64,000 bases of DNA, taken from assembly GCA_964353185.1 (NCBI GenBank), contig CAYGUV010000002.1, positions 132,618 through 196,617 of the forward strand, written 5' to 3'. A program made the translations under genes and the position numbers. The notes beneath the pieces were generated by a model that worked only from the letters and a program-made list of their open reading frames with translations, searched no databases and had not been told where the DNA came from. Positions within the stretch are counted from its first letter, which is position 1. Each line of letters opens with the position of its first letter. Of the stretch, positions 53,575-63,272 are shown piece after piece. This DNA comes from GCA-2708415 sp964353185. GTDB lineage: Bacteria; Pseudomonadota; Alphaproteobacteria; Micavibrionales; Micavibrionaceae.

Positions 53575-55815
53575 CTAAGCCTTTGTCACAAAGGAGTCCA
53601 TAACCCTTTTTTGTCCTGCAGCCTCAAAATTAATATCTAATTTATGACCATCGATATAAACAACTGTCCCATTCCCAAATTTTTCATGAAACACACGGTC
53701 CCCAGTCTTTAATTCACCATCCAAAGACGTACGCTCCAATGTTGGCTGACGTGGTGGTGCCTTTTTCGTATAGCCAGATGAATCCCAATGAGATGATCGG
53801 CCAAGCGCACTGCCTGATCCTGTTTCGGATCCTGCCAATCCCATTTCCGCCTGCACTTCAATATGCTCCTCAGGCAATTCATCAATAAAACGCGATGGGA
53901 ATGAATTAACCCAACTACCATACATAAATCGACTGCCCACATATGAAATAATGGCGCGCCTTTTTGCGCGGGTAATCGCAACATAGGCAAGGCGCCGTTC
54001 TTCCTCCAACCCTTTTGTGCCATTTTCATCCATAGACCGTTGAGAGGGAAATAACCCATCTTCCCATCCTGGTAAAAACACCAAATCAAATTCAAGCCCC
54101 TTGGCACCATGCAATGTCATTAAGGTGACAAACTCACCACTATCGTTATTTTGGTTTTCTAGCACCAGCGCAATATGCTCAAGGAATTGTTGTAAATCCT
54201 CAAAATCTTCCATGCCTGAAACAAATTCTTTCAAGTTTTCTAAACGGCCTGGCGAATCTGGCGCTTTATCCATTTTCCACATATCATTATACCCAGAATC
54301 ATCCAAAATAATGGCGGCCAATTCACTATGATGTGTGGTTTCCATCATTGATTTCCACCTTTCGAAATCATCAATTAATTTCATTAAGGTGCCACGAATT
54401 TTTGGCTTTAATTCTTCTGTTTGCGTTAAATCAATAATAGATTGATACAGACTAATTTTTTTGGCGCGCGCATGGGTGTGTAATATTTTTACCGTTGCAT
54501 CACCAATGCCGCGCTTGGGCACATTAATAATACGCTCTAGCGCTAAATCATCGTGCCCTTGCATGACAACGCGTAAATACGCCAGCGCATCTCGGATTTC
54601 TTTTCGCTCGTAAAATCGGGGGCCACCAATAACCCGATACGGCAGTCCTAATTGAATAAATCGTTCTTCAAAAATACGCATTTGAAAGCCTGCGCGCACC
54701 AAAACGGCCATATCATTCAGGCTTTGTCCCTTGCTTTGCGCGGCTTCTATTTCTTCCCCAACATACCGCGCTTCGGCTTGACCGTCCCATAACCCGCGCA
54801 ATTTCACCTTTTCACCTGCGCCGGCACTGGTAAATAATTCCTTACCCAATCGATCTGTATTATTACCAATAACACCATTGGCGGCAGATAAAATATGTCC
54901 CGTAGATCTATAATTTTCTTCTAGGCGAATAATCGTCGCACCAGGGAAATCTTGTTCAAAGCGTAAAATATTATCAACTTCTGCGCCGCGCCACCCATAA
55001 ATTGATTGGTCATCATCCCCCACGCAGCAAATATTATTTTTACCTTTCGTCAACAGGCGCAACCATAAATATTGCGCAACATTTGTATCTTGATATTCAT
55101 CCACCAAAATATATTGAAAGCGTCTTTGATAATCGGCTAATAAATTGGTATTCGATGGGTCTTTTAAAATTGTAATTACATGTAATAATAAATCACCAAA
55201 ATCACACGCATTTAATATTTTTAATCGCGCCTGATATTCCTTGTACAATACCAACATTTTACCATCGGCAAAATCACCAACATCATCCGCCTGAATATCA
55301 TGGGGTGTTTTGGCTTTATCTTTCCATGCGCTGATTTTATTTATTATATCTTTGGCGGAGCTTTTCTTTGGGTCAATCGAATGCCCTTCCATCAACTGCT
55401 TCATAAGGCGCACTTGATCATCACTATCCAAAATTGTGAAGTTGGAGCTTAGCCCCACTAGATCTGCGTGGCTGCGTAACATACGAACACATAATGAATG
55501 AAACGTACCTAGCCACCATCCCTCAACAGGACGCCCCCCAAGGGATTCGCTTACCCGCAATTTCATTTCCTGCGCGGCCTTGTTGGTAAACGTGACGGCC
55601 AATATTTGCGCGGGCATCGCTTTGCCCGTTTGCAACAAATACGCAAGACGCGTTGTCAAAACACGTGTTTTCCCTGTCCCCGCGCCCGCCAATACCAATA
55701 CAGGCCCTTCGGTTTGTTGCACCGCTGCGGCTTGCTGTGGGTTTAGGCCCGCTAGTAACGCAGACGCATTATTTTGGGAGTCGGCCCGTGGGTCATGTTC
55801 GATAGAGAAATCCAT
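53575..55815 (-). CDS. uvrD: UvrD/PcrA superfamily 1 DNA helicase
   Basis: This 3'-5' helicase is used in nucleotide-excision repair, mismatch repair and clearing of replication obstacles. The 746 residues show the Q motif GLNPQQAAAVQ, Walker A LAGAGTGKTRVLTTRL near residue 45, VDEYQDTNVAQYLW, VGDDDQSIYGWRGAE, EENYRST, LMTLHGAKGLEFDLVFLPG and RRLAYVAITRAKRR. The C-terminal GDRVFHEKFGNGTVVYID is the PcrA/UvrD Tudor-like domain that contacts RNA polymerase. AddA, at the start of the window, is the other member of this helicase family here; the two are not redundant. Confidence 0.96.
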   Translation of the reverse strand: MDFSIEHDPRADSQNNASALLAGLNPQQAAAVQQTEGPVLVLAGAGTGKTRVLTTRLAYLLQTGKAMPAQILAVTFTNKAAQEMKLRVSESLGGRPVEGWWLGTFHSLCVRMLRSHADLVGLSSNFTILDSDDQVRLMKQLMEGHSIDPKKSSAKDIINKISAWKDKAKTPHDIQADDVGDFADGKMLVLYKEYQARLKILNACDFGDLLLHVITILKDPSNTNLLADYQRRFQYILVDEYQDTNVAQYLWLRLLTKGKNNICCVGDDDQSIYGWRGAEVDNILRFEQDFPGATIIRLEENYRSTGHILSAANGVIGNNTDRLGKELFTSAGAGEKVKLRGLWDGQAEARYVGEEIEAAQSKGQSLNDMAVLVRAGFQMRIFEERFIQLGLPYRVIGGPRFYERKEIRDALAYLRVVMQGHDDLALERIINVPKRGIGDATVKILHTHARAKKISLYQSIIDLTQTEELKPKIRGTLMKLIDDFERWKSMMETTHHSELAAIILDDSGYNDMWKMDKAPDSPGRLENLKEFVSGMEDFEDLQQFLEHIALVLENQNNDSGEFVTLMTLHGAKGLEFDLVFLPGWEDGLFPSQRSMDENGTKGLEEERRLAYVAITRAKRRAIISYVGSRFMYGSWVNSFPSRFIDELPEEHIEVQAEMGLAGSETGSGSALGRSSHWDSSGYTKKAPPRQPTLERTSLDGELKTGDRVFHEKFGNGTVVYIDGHKLDINFEAAGQKRVMDSFVTKA

Positions 55816-55871
55816 GCTTACTTTTTAAAGAGATCAGCATGATTTAGCAACAAAGAAGCAGTAAAAAATAC

Positions 55872-56924
55872 TTAGCTAGTTGGGTTCTTCGCAACCGATA
55901 TACAATTACGTCCAGCATCTTTAGATTTATATAACGCGCGATCCGCACGGCGGATCAGATCTTCCGAATTATCATCTTTATGAAATTCGGCAACCCCTAA
56001 AGAAATAGTAATTTGTCCTAAATTATCACCTGTTGATCGGTTGATAATTTCTTTTCGCTCTACCGCCTTTCGTAAATTCTCGGCCACATGCTGTGCCCCT
56101 TGAGAAGTCGTGCCCGGCAGAATAATACAAAATTCTTCACCGCCATAACGCGCAGCCATATCTTGTCCTTTTACCTCATCCACCAATGTCAATGCGACCA
56201 ATCGTAAGACTTGATCGCCAATTTGGTGGCCATATTCATCATTAAATGCTTTAAAATGATCAATATCGATGATTATTAGTGAGAAATTCTCATTATGACG
56301 TTTAGAATCGCGCACAATACGGTTAATTTGCTCATCAAACGCCTTGCGGTTGGCTAAGCCCGTTAAACCATCTGTTACGGCTTCGCGTCTAATGCGCTCC
56401 ATATCTTTGCGTAATTCATTCATAACTTCTGATGAATGTGTTAAACGCCCTTCTAAATCCTGATTATGCTCAATCATTTTGTTGGTTTCGGCTGTTACAA
56501 TCTTGACCAACGCCGCAATGTCAGCAGGGCTTGTCACCGTCACCAATTTATCTGTTGTTTCCTGAAGGGCGCCGGTAAACATACTTGTTGTGCCTTTTAC
56601 GCCTTGCATTAAATCCGTCACATCTTGCAAGGTCGAAACAATTTGATCGCCTGCTTTTTCAAATGTTTCACGATCATGCCCAAAATTTAAATATTTCTCA
56701 TAAAGGTCCTGACAATCATTTTCTGTGACCTTATCTTGCTCTAACAAGATGCTATTTATTTCTTCACGTAATTTTGAATTTACGTTTGCATAATAAACGT
56801 ACCATACCTCAAAATTTTGCGGCACGGGAGGAACCTCGTCAAGGCGCAACCTATCGAATGCTTTTTTGGCAAAACTTTCTGCAACATCAATATCATGTCT
56901 ATAAAAATCTACGCGTGAAACCAT
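55872..56924 (-). CDS. Diguanylate cyclase (GGDEF domain)
   Basis: This 350-residue protein makes cyclic di-GMP, the messenger that usually promotes attachment. An N-terminal helical region of about 180 residues without transmembrane segments (VPPVPQNFEVWYVYYANVNS, then coiled-coil-like sequence) precedes the GGDEF domain. DGLTGLANRKAFDEQINRI opens the domain. The active-site YGGEEFCIILPG near residue 258 is the intact GGEEF form. The inhibitory I-site position reads KGQD instead of RxxD, so product inhibition may be weak. The N-terminal part resembles helical sensor regions of cytosolic cyclases; the signal is unknown. It stands alone downstream of the LOG-family gene. Confidence 0.92.
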   Translation of the reverse strand: MVSRVDFYRHDIDVAESFAKKAFDRLRLDEVPPVPQNFEVWYVYYANVNSKLREEINSILLEQDKVTENDCQDLYEKYLNFGHDRETFEKAGDQIVSTLQDVTDLMQGVKGTTSMFTGALQETTDKLVTVTSPADIAALVKIVTAETNKMIEHNQDLEGRLTHSSEVMNELRKDMERIRREAVTDGLTGLANRKAFDEQINRIVRDSKRHNENFSLIIIDIDHFKAFNDEYGHQIGDQVLRLVALTLVDEVKGQDMAARYGGEEFCIILPGTTSQGAQHVAENLRKAVERKEIINRSTGDNLGQITISLGVAEFHKDDNSEDLIRRADRALYKSKDAGRNCISVAKNPTS

Positions 56925-56998
56925 ATTTTTATCTTACTTACTTTAAAGTTTATGTTTTTCAATATTACTTATTCGGTACAATTTTTTACTATTATAAA

Positions 56999-57583
56999 TT
57001 ATATCCACTTCGTCGTCGGATCAAATTTTTCTGATGGAGCATTTTTCAATGTCTCTACAACATCTTCAACTTTATCAACCACGTGATACATTTTTAAATC
57101 TTCTTGGCGCATAAAGCCTTCATTAGCAATATTTTCAACCGCCTCAATCAACTTAGTCCAATATCCATTTACATTCACAATGACAATTGGCTTATCATGC
57201 AGCCCTAATTGTTTCCATGTGATTAACTCAAAAAATTCATCTAATGTGCCAATACCGCCAGGTAAAATAACAAACGCCTCAGAACGGTCTACCATCATCT
57301 GCTTTCGTACATGCATGGTATCTACCACATGAAGCTCGGTTAAATCTGTATGTTCTACTTCACGCCCTTGGATATGTTCAGGGATAATGCCAATCACTTC
57401 ACCACCCTTTTCCAACGCCGAATCTGCCACAAGACCCATCAAGCCAACACGGCCACCACCATACACCACGCCCCATTTTTGTTCGGCAATATATTTGCCT
57501 AAATCTATAGCAGCCTGTTTAAACGCATCATCTACTTTTGAGGAAGATCCACAATAAACACATACATTATTAATTTTCGTCAT
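56999..57583 (-). CDS. LOG-family nucleotide phosphoribohydrolase
   Basis: This 194-residue Rossmann-fold protein is of the LOG ('lonely guy') / TIGR00730 family. It has VCVYCGSSSKVDDAFKQAA, VYGGGRVGLMGLVADSALEK and the signature PGGIGTLDEFFELITWKQLG near residue 105. Members hydrolyse nucleoside 5'-monophosphates to base and ribose 5-phosphate; in plants and some bacteria this releases cytokinins. The preferred substrate in this organism is unknown. It lies 26 bases downstream of the LprI-like gene. Confidence 0.92.
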   Translation of the reverse strand: MTKINNVCVYCGSSSKVDDAFKQAAIDLGKYIAEQKWGVVYGGGRVGLMGLVADSALEKGGEVIGIIPEHIQGREVEHTDLTELHVVDTMHVRKQMMVDRSEAFVILPGGIGTLDEFFELITWKQLGLHDKPIVIVNVNGYWTKLIEAVENIANEGFMRQEDLKMYHVVDKVEDVVETLKNAPSEKFDPTTKWI

Positions 57584-57609
57584 AATTACTTTCTTATCTT
57601 CTTTAAAAT

Positions 57610-58503
57610 TTATTCTTCTGTTTTTTCTTCTGCGCCAGCATCTCTATCAACCAATGAGAAAACTTTTCCATCCCATATAATTTGTCGGGCATTACATTTT
57701 CCATTGTCTATCGTGATGCTAGTTTCACATGTTTTTAATTCTTCTGTTTCTTCATCAACTGTTTTTACAACATCTGTTTCCAACTTTATTTTTCCACTAC
57801 AAAGCATATTTTGTGGCGCGGCTTCGCCCACTTCATCCCAAATATCAAACGCGAAAATTGTGGCCGTTGGTGCGCCAATGGCGGGGTTATCAATTACTGC
57901 AATCACTTCTTGTTTTTCAAATAACGGCTGCGCTGCCATTTCATACATATCGGTTGTATTATATTTTACACCGCGCACAATTATTTCGGATCTATCATTA
58001 CAGGTTAAATCTACTTCGTTAATATTTTTATAATCCCAAATAATATCGCTATATTCATTGGCTAATAAATTCTTCCAACGCGTCACATTGCCAAATTGGC
58101 GAATGGTATCTGGGTCAATATCCATATAAGTAATCTCTAACAAATCTGCGCGGTCTGCGCTCAACCGCACCATGCATGATAATTCTACAATGCCTTTTAA
58201 ACCTGGCGCGGTGGCTTGCGCCGCTTCCCACATACATTCTTGATCACGATAATTCAGCCAAGTCTTTTGTAATTCTTTTAATTCATCGCGTTTTTCTTGC
58301 GCTTCAAATTGCTTATCCAGCGCGGCATAGGCCTTTGTTAGGCGCTTTTGTTCGCTATCTAACTTACCTTTTAGACATTGTTGAATAGCGGACGTGCTTT
58401 GTGCCTTATCACACCCTAAATCACTTAAGGGTTCGGCCTTCGCCGTGATCGGTAGAACAAAAAAACAAAGGATAAAAACAAGATAAATGTTACGGATTGT
58501 CAT
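57610..58503 (-). CDS. Secreted LprI-N/DUF1311-domain protein
   Basis: This 297-residue protein has a signal peptide (NIYLVFILCFFVLPITAKA) and an LprI-N (DUF1311) domain containing the Cys pattern CDKAQSTSAIQQC, LQKTWLNYRDQECMWEAAQA and ELSCMVRLSADRADLLE. The LprI family includes a mycobacterial lysozyme inhibitor. The C-terminal 160 residues, with further paired cysteines, are not recognised. The protein is likely periplasmic. It is divergent from psd. Confidence 0.82.
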   Translation of the reverse strand: MTIRNIYLVFILCFFVLPITAKAEPLSDLGCDKAQSTSAIQQCLKGKLDSEQKRLTKAYAALDKQFEAQEKRDELKELQKTWLNYRDQECMWEAAQATAPGLKGIVELSCMVRLSADRADLLEITYMDIDPDTIRQFGNVTRWKNLLANEYSDIIWDYKNINEVDLTCNDRSEIIVRGVKYNTTDMYEMAAQPLFEKQEVIAVIDNPAIGAPTATIFAFDIWDEVGEAAPQNMLCSGKIKLETDVVKTVDEETEELKTCETSITIDNGKCNARQIIWDGKVFSLVDRDAGAEEKTEE

Positions 58504-58658
58504 GATATGGGACGCATTCGGATTAAAAATTATTGTTATTGCTTTGATTTATACGAAAAATTGAAATAAAACCTATAAATCAAACCTTATATATTATAGT
58601 TTCCTTACAATAAGAAAGCTACCCATTATCGCAAATTTTTATGGAAGAAGTGTTAAAA

Positions 58659-59375
58659 ATGTCTTTAATTCAAACTATTACCAAAACATGCTACGTTAAG
58701 CCTCACCCTGTTGGTGTTCCCTTTATTATTGGGGCCTTGGTTGGCGCTATTATTTTAATGCTTTTATATGAACCCTTGGGTGTTTTGGGGTTAATCATTA
58801 CGGGCTTTGTTTACTACTTCTTTCGTGATCCTATTCGCGCTGTGCCCCAAACCTCTGGGCTAGTGCTTTCACCTGCGGATGGCCGCGTTTTAAAAATCAC
58901 CCATGATAATAACCTGCCAGATGACTTGGCCGAAGAAGATGACCAAAACACGTACACTAAAATAAGTATCTTCCTGTCCGTATTAGACGCCCATGTAAAC
59001 CGTGCGCCTTATGCCGGTGAAGTCATCAAAACTTTTTACTATGAAGGTAAATTCTTCAATGCCGAGCTTGACAAAGCCAGCCTTGAGAACGAACGCGCAC
59101 ACGCCCTCATCAAAACCGAAGATGGAAAATTAATCGCCTTTTCCCAAATTGCTGGACTAATTGCGCGCCGTATTGTCACTGATTTAAAAGAAGGCGATAC
59201 CATCAAAACAGGCCACCGCTTTGGCATTATCCGTTTTGGTAGCCGTATGGATATTTACCTGCCAAACAACATGCCTGTTATGGTTTGTGAAGGGCAACGT
59301 ACGCTTGCTGGTGAAACAATCATTGCCGATTTTAACGCAAAAATAAGCCAATCTTACAAGGCCGAGGCAATATAA
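58659..59375 (+). CDS. psd: Phosphatidylserine decarboxylase
   Basis: This inner-membrane enzyme converts phosphatidylserine to phosphatidylethanolamine. An ATG at 58641 is in frame, but the ATG at 58659 gives MSLIQTITKTCYVKPHPVG, the usual start of the short alphaproteobacterial form (238 residues). An N-terminal hydrophobic region (PFIIGALVGAIILMLLYEPL) is followed by LVLSPADGRVLKI, SIFLSVLDAHVNRAP and the self-cleavage site FGIIRFGSRMDIYLP, where the Ser of GS becomes the pyruvoyl group. pssA starts six bases after the stop. Confidence 0.96.
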   Translation: MSLIQTITKTCYVKPHPVGVPFIIGALVGAIILMLLYEPLGVLGLIITGFVYYFFRDPIRAVPQTSGLVLSPADGRVLKITHDNNLPDDLAEEDDQNTYTKISIFLSVLDAHVNRAPYAGEVIKTFYYEGKFFNAELDKASLENERAHALIKTEDGKLIAFSQIAGLIARRIVTDLKEGDTIKTGHRFGIIRFGSRMDIYLPNNMPVMVCEGQRTLAGETIIADFNAKISQSYKAEAI

Positions 59376-59380
59376 AAACC

Positions 59381-60238
59381 ATGTCAAACCAGACAGCAAA
59401 AAAAACTACATCTGAAAATCAAACAGAAACTACGCCAGCAATAGATACCGATTTATCTGCATCGCATTTTTATAAATTGGTGCCTAATATTTTAACCCTC
59501 TGCGCCTTGGCCGCAGGGTTATCAAGCATTCAATTCGCCATTAATGGCGCGTGGGATCATGCTGTTATCGCCATTGTTACAGCGGCAATTTTGGATATGT
59601 TAGATGGTGCGTCAGCACGTCTTTTAAACGCCACCAGCGAATTTGGCGCACAGCTCGATAGTTTGTCTGACTTTCTTGCGTTTGGTATTGCCCCGGCTAT
59701 TGTCCTGTACCTTTGGATTTTGGAGGAATCTGGCAAGGTTGGGTGGATTGCCATGTTGGTTTTTGCCGTTGCCACCGCCATGCGTCTGGCGCGTTATAAC
59801 GTCACCTCAAAGACACTTGTAAAAGAATGGGCGAAGGGGTTCTTTGCTGGTGTACCTGCGCCCGCTGGTGCAGGGATTGCACTACTGCCTTTATTTATTT
59901 GGTTGATTGCGCCAGAATATTTTGAACAATTTGCAAAGTTAAATATCATTGTTGGCATTTGGGTATTATTTTGCGCCGCCATGATGGTCAGCCGCATTCC
60001 CACGTGGTCTTCCAAACAAATTCACGTGCCAAAGAAAATGGCGATGCCCGCTCTTGCGGTCGCGGGTCTTATCATCGCAGCCCTCATCCAAGCCCCATGG
60101 ATAAGCCTTACCGCGCTCAGCTGTACGTATTTAATCTCCATCCCATTTTCCATTCGCCATTTCCAAAAATTGGCACGCGAAAACGAAGAAAAGATCGACT
60201 TAACCGATCTCGCCTTAGGCATTTCTGATGATGATTAA
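59381..60238 (+). CDS. pssA: CDP-diacylglycerol-serine O-phosphatidyltransferase
   Basis: PssA makes phosphatidylserine from CDP-diacylglycerol and serine; psd immediately upstream then decarboxylates it, so the pair makes phosphatidylethanolamine. The 285-residue membrane protein holds the CDP-alcohol phosphotransferase motif DG..AR........G...D...D, seen as DGASARLLNATSEFGAQLDS followed by LSDF, near residue 72. About eight hydrophobic segments are present. A polar N-terminus of about 25 residues is an extension of the core family. The stop lies three bases from the convergent orphan gene. Confidence 0.96.
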   Translation: MSNQTAKKTTSENQTETTPAIDTDLSASHFYKLVPNILTLCALAAGLSSIQFAINGAWDHAVIAIVTAAILDMLDGASARLLNATSEFGAQLDSLSDFLAFGIAPAIVLYLWILEESGKVGWIAMLVFAVATAMRLARYNVTSKTLVKEWAKGFFAGVPAPAGAGIALLPLFIWLIAPEYFEQFAKLNIIVGIWVLFCAAMMVSRIPTWSSKQIHVPKKMAMPALAVAGLIIAALIQAPWISLTALSCTYLISIPFSIRHFQKLARENEEKIDLTDLALGISDDD

Positions 60239-60241
60239 TTT

Positions 60242-60649
60242 TTAAGTGAATGCACTGGGTGCTGAAGGTCCTGACATCTCTGCCGCAGACCTATTAAGAT
60301 GAACCGTGTTTTCAGGCGCAACATATGCGGTATCATTAACGGGCGCAGTCACAATTTGACCTTCTTGCCTCAATTCGGCTTGTATTATTTTATTTCCCGC
60401 ATCACAAACATCTGCTGCTAAATTTTTCATACAATCGGCAAAGTCACCCAAAATTCCACCGCTAGGCTCAGTATATTCCAGCGGCTGTTTACATTGCGCC
60501 AAAAGGTCACCGCCCGATTGTACATCATTAATAAGGGCAGGGTTATGTACAACAGTGACTTCTGGCTCAACCGTATTAAGTTCAGGTGCAGGCTGCTCAA
60601 CTTCATACTGAGCGCTTAGCTTAAATTCTGAAGAACAATCTAAAGCCAT
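60242..60649 (-). CDS. Uncharacterised 135-residue protein
   Basis: No family is recognised. The protein has five cysteines (including LLAQCKQPLEY and DFADCMKNLAADVCDAGNKI), a Pro/Glu/Val-rich N-terminal third and no signal peptide or transmembrane helix. It starts three bases after the stop of the preceding orphan on the same strand, and the two are very probably one operon. The composition suggests a partly disordered protein. Confidence 0.6.
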   Translation of the reverse strand: MALDCSSEFKLSAQYEVEQPAPELNTVEPEVTVVHNPALINDVQSGGDLLAQCKQPLEYTEPSGGILGDFADCMKNLAADVCDAGNKIIQAELRQEGQIVTAPVNDTAYVAPENTVHLNRSAAEMSGPSAPSAFT

Positions 60650-60652
60650 TAA

Positions 60653-61372
60653 TTACGCCCAATCCGTTGCTTTGCCAGCATCTATTTCTTCTTGTATTCT
60701 TTTCGCGGCCTTATCATCAATAAATGCAGGGCCACGTTCTGGTGCATTATGATTCAGTGATGGCGCGCCCATGCCACTTGGTGTGGGGGCATGTTCTGCC
60801 TTGGCACGAATCGCATTTCCTAAATGTTGCGCACTTAACATACCTGATGAGGTTAATGTTGTGACTTCCGATGTTAACGCTGCAACACTTTCTTTACTTG
60901 CCTGCGTTCCACTTATTTCCTCCATCACACCATTGCTTGCGCGTTCTCTTTCTGCTAATGAAAAAGCAGGTTCGCTCCATATTGAACGACTTGAAGAGGG
61001 CGCATGATTTAAATTATCCGCCTTAACTTCTTTGGCGGCCGCTTTACCGCCTTCCCCTTTTATCATTTGTTCCATGGTGATTTGCGATCCAGATGTGCCG
61101 CTCGCCGCGGGATCCAATTCTTGAGAAGCTTTTAAAAGCGTGCTTACTGTTTTTATCGCGCCTACTCCAATCACTTCTTCTATGACGGCTTGGCTTACTT
61201 CGCCATGGGCGCTGTCTGCTTGATTATTCTTTTTATGGGCTTCGGCTTCCGCGCCTGCCTTTTTGTGTTCAACTTCCATCGCCATCGCCGCGTTTGTACG
61301 AATGGCCTGCTCTATTTCTCCGCTGGCACTCTCTTTTGTTACAATTTGTGCTTGTGGTTGATTTCCGCTCAT
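60653..61372 (-). CDS. Uncharacterised Ala/Glu/Ser-rich 239-residue protein
   Basis: No family is recognised. The sequence is low in complexity and rich in Ala, Glu, Ser and Gly, for example MEVEHKKAGAEAEAHKKNNQ and EGGKAAAKEVKADN, with one possible hydrophobic helix (VSQAVIEEVIGVGAIKTVST). There is no signal peptide and no cysteine. It is followed after three bases by a second orphan gene. Both lie between pssA and comM. A secreted or structural role is possible but only speculation. Confidence 0.6.
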   Translation of the reverse strand: MSGNQPQAQIVTKESASGEIEQAIRTNAAMAMEVEHKKAGAEAEAHKKNNQADSAHGEVSQAVIEEVIGVGAIKTVSTLLKASQELDPAASGTSGSQITMEQMIKGEGGKAAAKEVKADNLNHAPSSSRSIWSEPAFSLAERERASNGVMEEISGTQASKESVAALTSEVTTLTSSGMLSAQHLGNAIRAKAEHAPTPSGMGAPSLNHNAPERGPAFIDDKAAKRIQEEIDAGKATDWA

Positions 61373-61504
61373 CTATTTACACTCCGCCCCATTTATCGTT
61401 ATTCCCCAGTATATCTATTAATTCCTAATAATTTGCTAATACTAGATAACCATTCTACCCAATTACGGGTAAACTAACAAAAATCACCCTTTTATTGTTC
61501 TATA

Positions 61505-63016
61505 TCAATTATTTATGGATATTTTACGGTAACTTAAGGCTTCGGCAACATGGTGGTCTTGAATATCCCCCAATGCCCCTTCTAAATCCGCAATTGTCCG
61601 TGCCACGCGGATTAGACGATAATAGCCGCGTGCTGATAATCGCATGCGCTCGGCTGCTTTGGTCATTAATTCTTTGGCCTTGGGGTTCAGGGCCATTTCT
61701 TTTTCTAATAATTCACCATTGGCGTGGGCATTCACCTCAATATTTTGATCTTTAAATCGATCGCGTTGAATATCGCGCGCGGTGGCAACACGCGCGGCCA
61801 CAATATCCGAACTTTCGGCATTTGCCTTATCCAAATCCGCAATCGATACGGCGGGGACATCCACTTGAATATCAATGCGGTCCATCATGGGGCCAGAAAT
61901 TTTCGTTTGATAATCAGACCCGCATCGCGGTGCCTTTGAACATTCCCGATCTGCATCGCCTAAATATCCGCATCGACATGGGTTCATCGCTGCAATAAAT
62001 TGGAACCGCGCAGGATAGGTTGCATGATGGTTGGCACGCGCCACCAATGTTTCCCCTGTTTCTAATGGTTGACGCAATGCCTCTAATGTTGCGCGTGAAA
62101 ATTCTGGCAATTCATCAAGGAACAATACGCCATGATGCGCAAGTGATACTTCCCCTGGCTTTACCTTATGCCCGCCGCCAATTAACGCAGGCAGCGATGC
62201 GGAATGATGCGGGTCACGATAGGGGCGCGTTTTCATCAACCCATCTTCACTTAATGTTCCCGACAAAGAATGGATCATCGAAACCTCTAACGCTTCCTTC
62301 GGGGATAAGGGCGGCAAAATGGACGGCAAACAACTCGCCAACATAGACTTCCCCGACCCAGGCGGGCCCATCATCAACATATTATGCGCGCCCGCTGCGG
62401 CAACTTCTAAGGCGCGCTTTGCTGTTTCTTGTCCCTTCACATCGGCCAAATTCATTTTATGAATCGCCCCTTCAACCACCTTGCCCACGGGGCGCGATAG
62501 CATTTGCGTGCCTTTAATATGATTAATTAATTGCAATAGATTTTGCGGTGCCAAAATTGGCAAATCATCGCCCGCCCACGCGGCCTCACCACCGCAATCT
62601 GCAGGACAAATTAAGCTATTATCATTTCCAGCGGCATGAATGGCCGCAGGTAACACACCCGTAACCCCCCGTATGGCGGCATCAAGGGAAAGCTCACCCA
62701 ACACAACATACTGGCTTAATTCTTCCTTGGGCAAAACATCCATCGCCGCCAACAGCCCCAGCGCAATTGGCAAATCATAATGACTGCCTTCTTTATTGAC
62801 ATCTGCAGGCGCCAGATTAACCGTCAAACGTTTTGGCGGCAGCGCGATCCCCAGCGCATGTAACGCCGCGCGCACACGTTCCTTACTTTCTGCCACCGCC
62901 TTATCAGGCAACCCAACAATTGTAAACGCCGGCAAACCATTGCTTATTTGCACCTGCACATCAATGGGGCGCACATCCACCCCTTGAAACGCAATCGTGT
63001 TAATTGTCGCGGTCAT
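61505..63016 (-). CDS. comM: ComM/YifB-family AAA+ helicase (Mg-chelatase-like)
   Basis: ComM is a hexameric AAA+ helicase that assists branch migration during natural transformation; the family is also widespread in non-competent bacteria. The 503 residues comprise an N-terminal Lon-like ChlI domain (TIVGLPDKAVAESKERVRAA), the AAA+ core with MMGPPGSGKSMLASCLPSIL near residue 218, FRDPHHS-like YRDPHHSASLPALIGGG and LFLDELPEFSRATLEALRQP. A zinc-type MNPCRCGYLGD motif and a C-terminal Mg-chelatase domain ending RVARTIADLEG follow. No other competence genes are visible in the window. Confidence 0.94.
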   Translation of the reverse strand: MTATINTIAFQGVDVRPIDVQVQISNGLPAFTIVGLPDKAVAESKERVRAALHALGIALPPKRLTVNLAPADVNKEGSHYDLPIALGLLAAMDVLPKEELSQYVVLGELSLDAAIRGVTGVLPAAIHAAGNDNSLICPADCGGEAAWAGDDLPILAPQNLLQLINHIKGTQMLSRPVGKVVEGAIHKMNLADVKGQETAKRALEVAAAGAHNMLMMGPPGSGKSMLASCLPSILPPLSPKEALEVSMIHSLSGTLSEDGLMKTRPYRDPHHSASLPALIGGGHKVKPGEVSLAHHGVLFLDELPEFSRATLEALRQPLETGETLVARANHHATYPARFQFIAAMNPCRCGYLGDADRECSKAPRCGSDYQTKISGPMMDRIDIQVDVPAVSIADLDKANAESSDIVAARVATARDIQRDRFKDQNIEVNAHANGELLEKEMALNPKAKELMTKAAERMRLSARGYYRLIRVARTIADLEGALGDIQDHHVAEALSYRKISINN

Positions 63017-63073
63017 GATAAAACTTTCTCCTTGATACTTATCTCACATAATATAAAAGAACAAAAGAGAAAC

Positions 63074-63090
63074 ATTTTGCTGTGCAAAAT
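63074..63090. repeat. Perfect hairpin in the comM upstream region
   Basis: ATTTTGC (63074-63080) and GCAAAAT (63084-63090) flank TGT. It lies 58 bases upstream of the comM start and 183 bases before the next plus-strand gene. No T run follows on either strand. It may be an operator or chance. Confidence 0.3.
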
Positions 63091-63272
63091 ACATCTGTAT
63101 ATAAAAATGTAAAAAATGTCTTTATTTAACCTCTTGTTAAGAATGATTTAATCCGATTTTTACTATTTCCCTTTAATAATAATCCATAAGCCATAAAAAA
63201 TTGGCAATGAATTAGGGACAAACGACCAATACCAAGGGATACATAAGATTGGCCGTTAAATTAGGGGGCATC

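Noticed and set aside
53709..54110. 133-codon minus-strand frame inside uvrD
   Set aside because: It lies in another frame of the same strand within a clear UvrD gene and has low-complexity, non-protein-like sequence.
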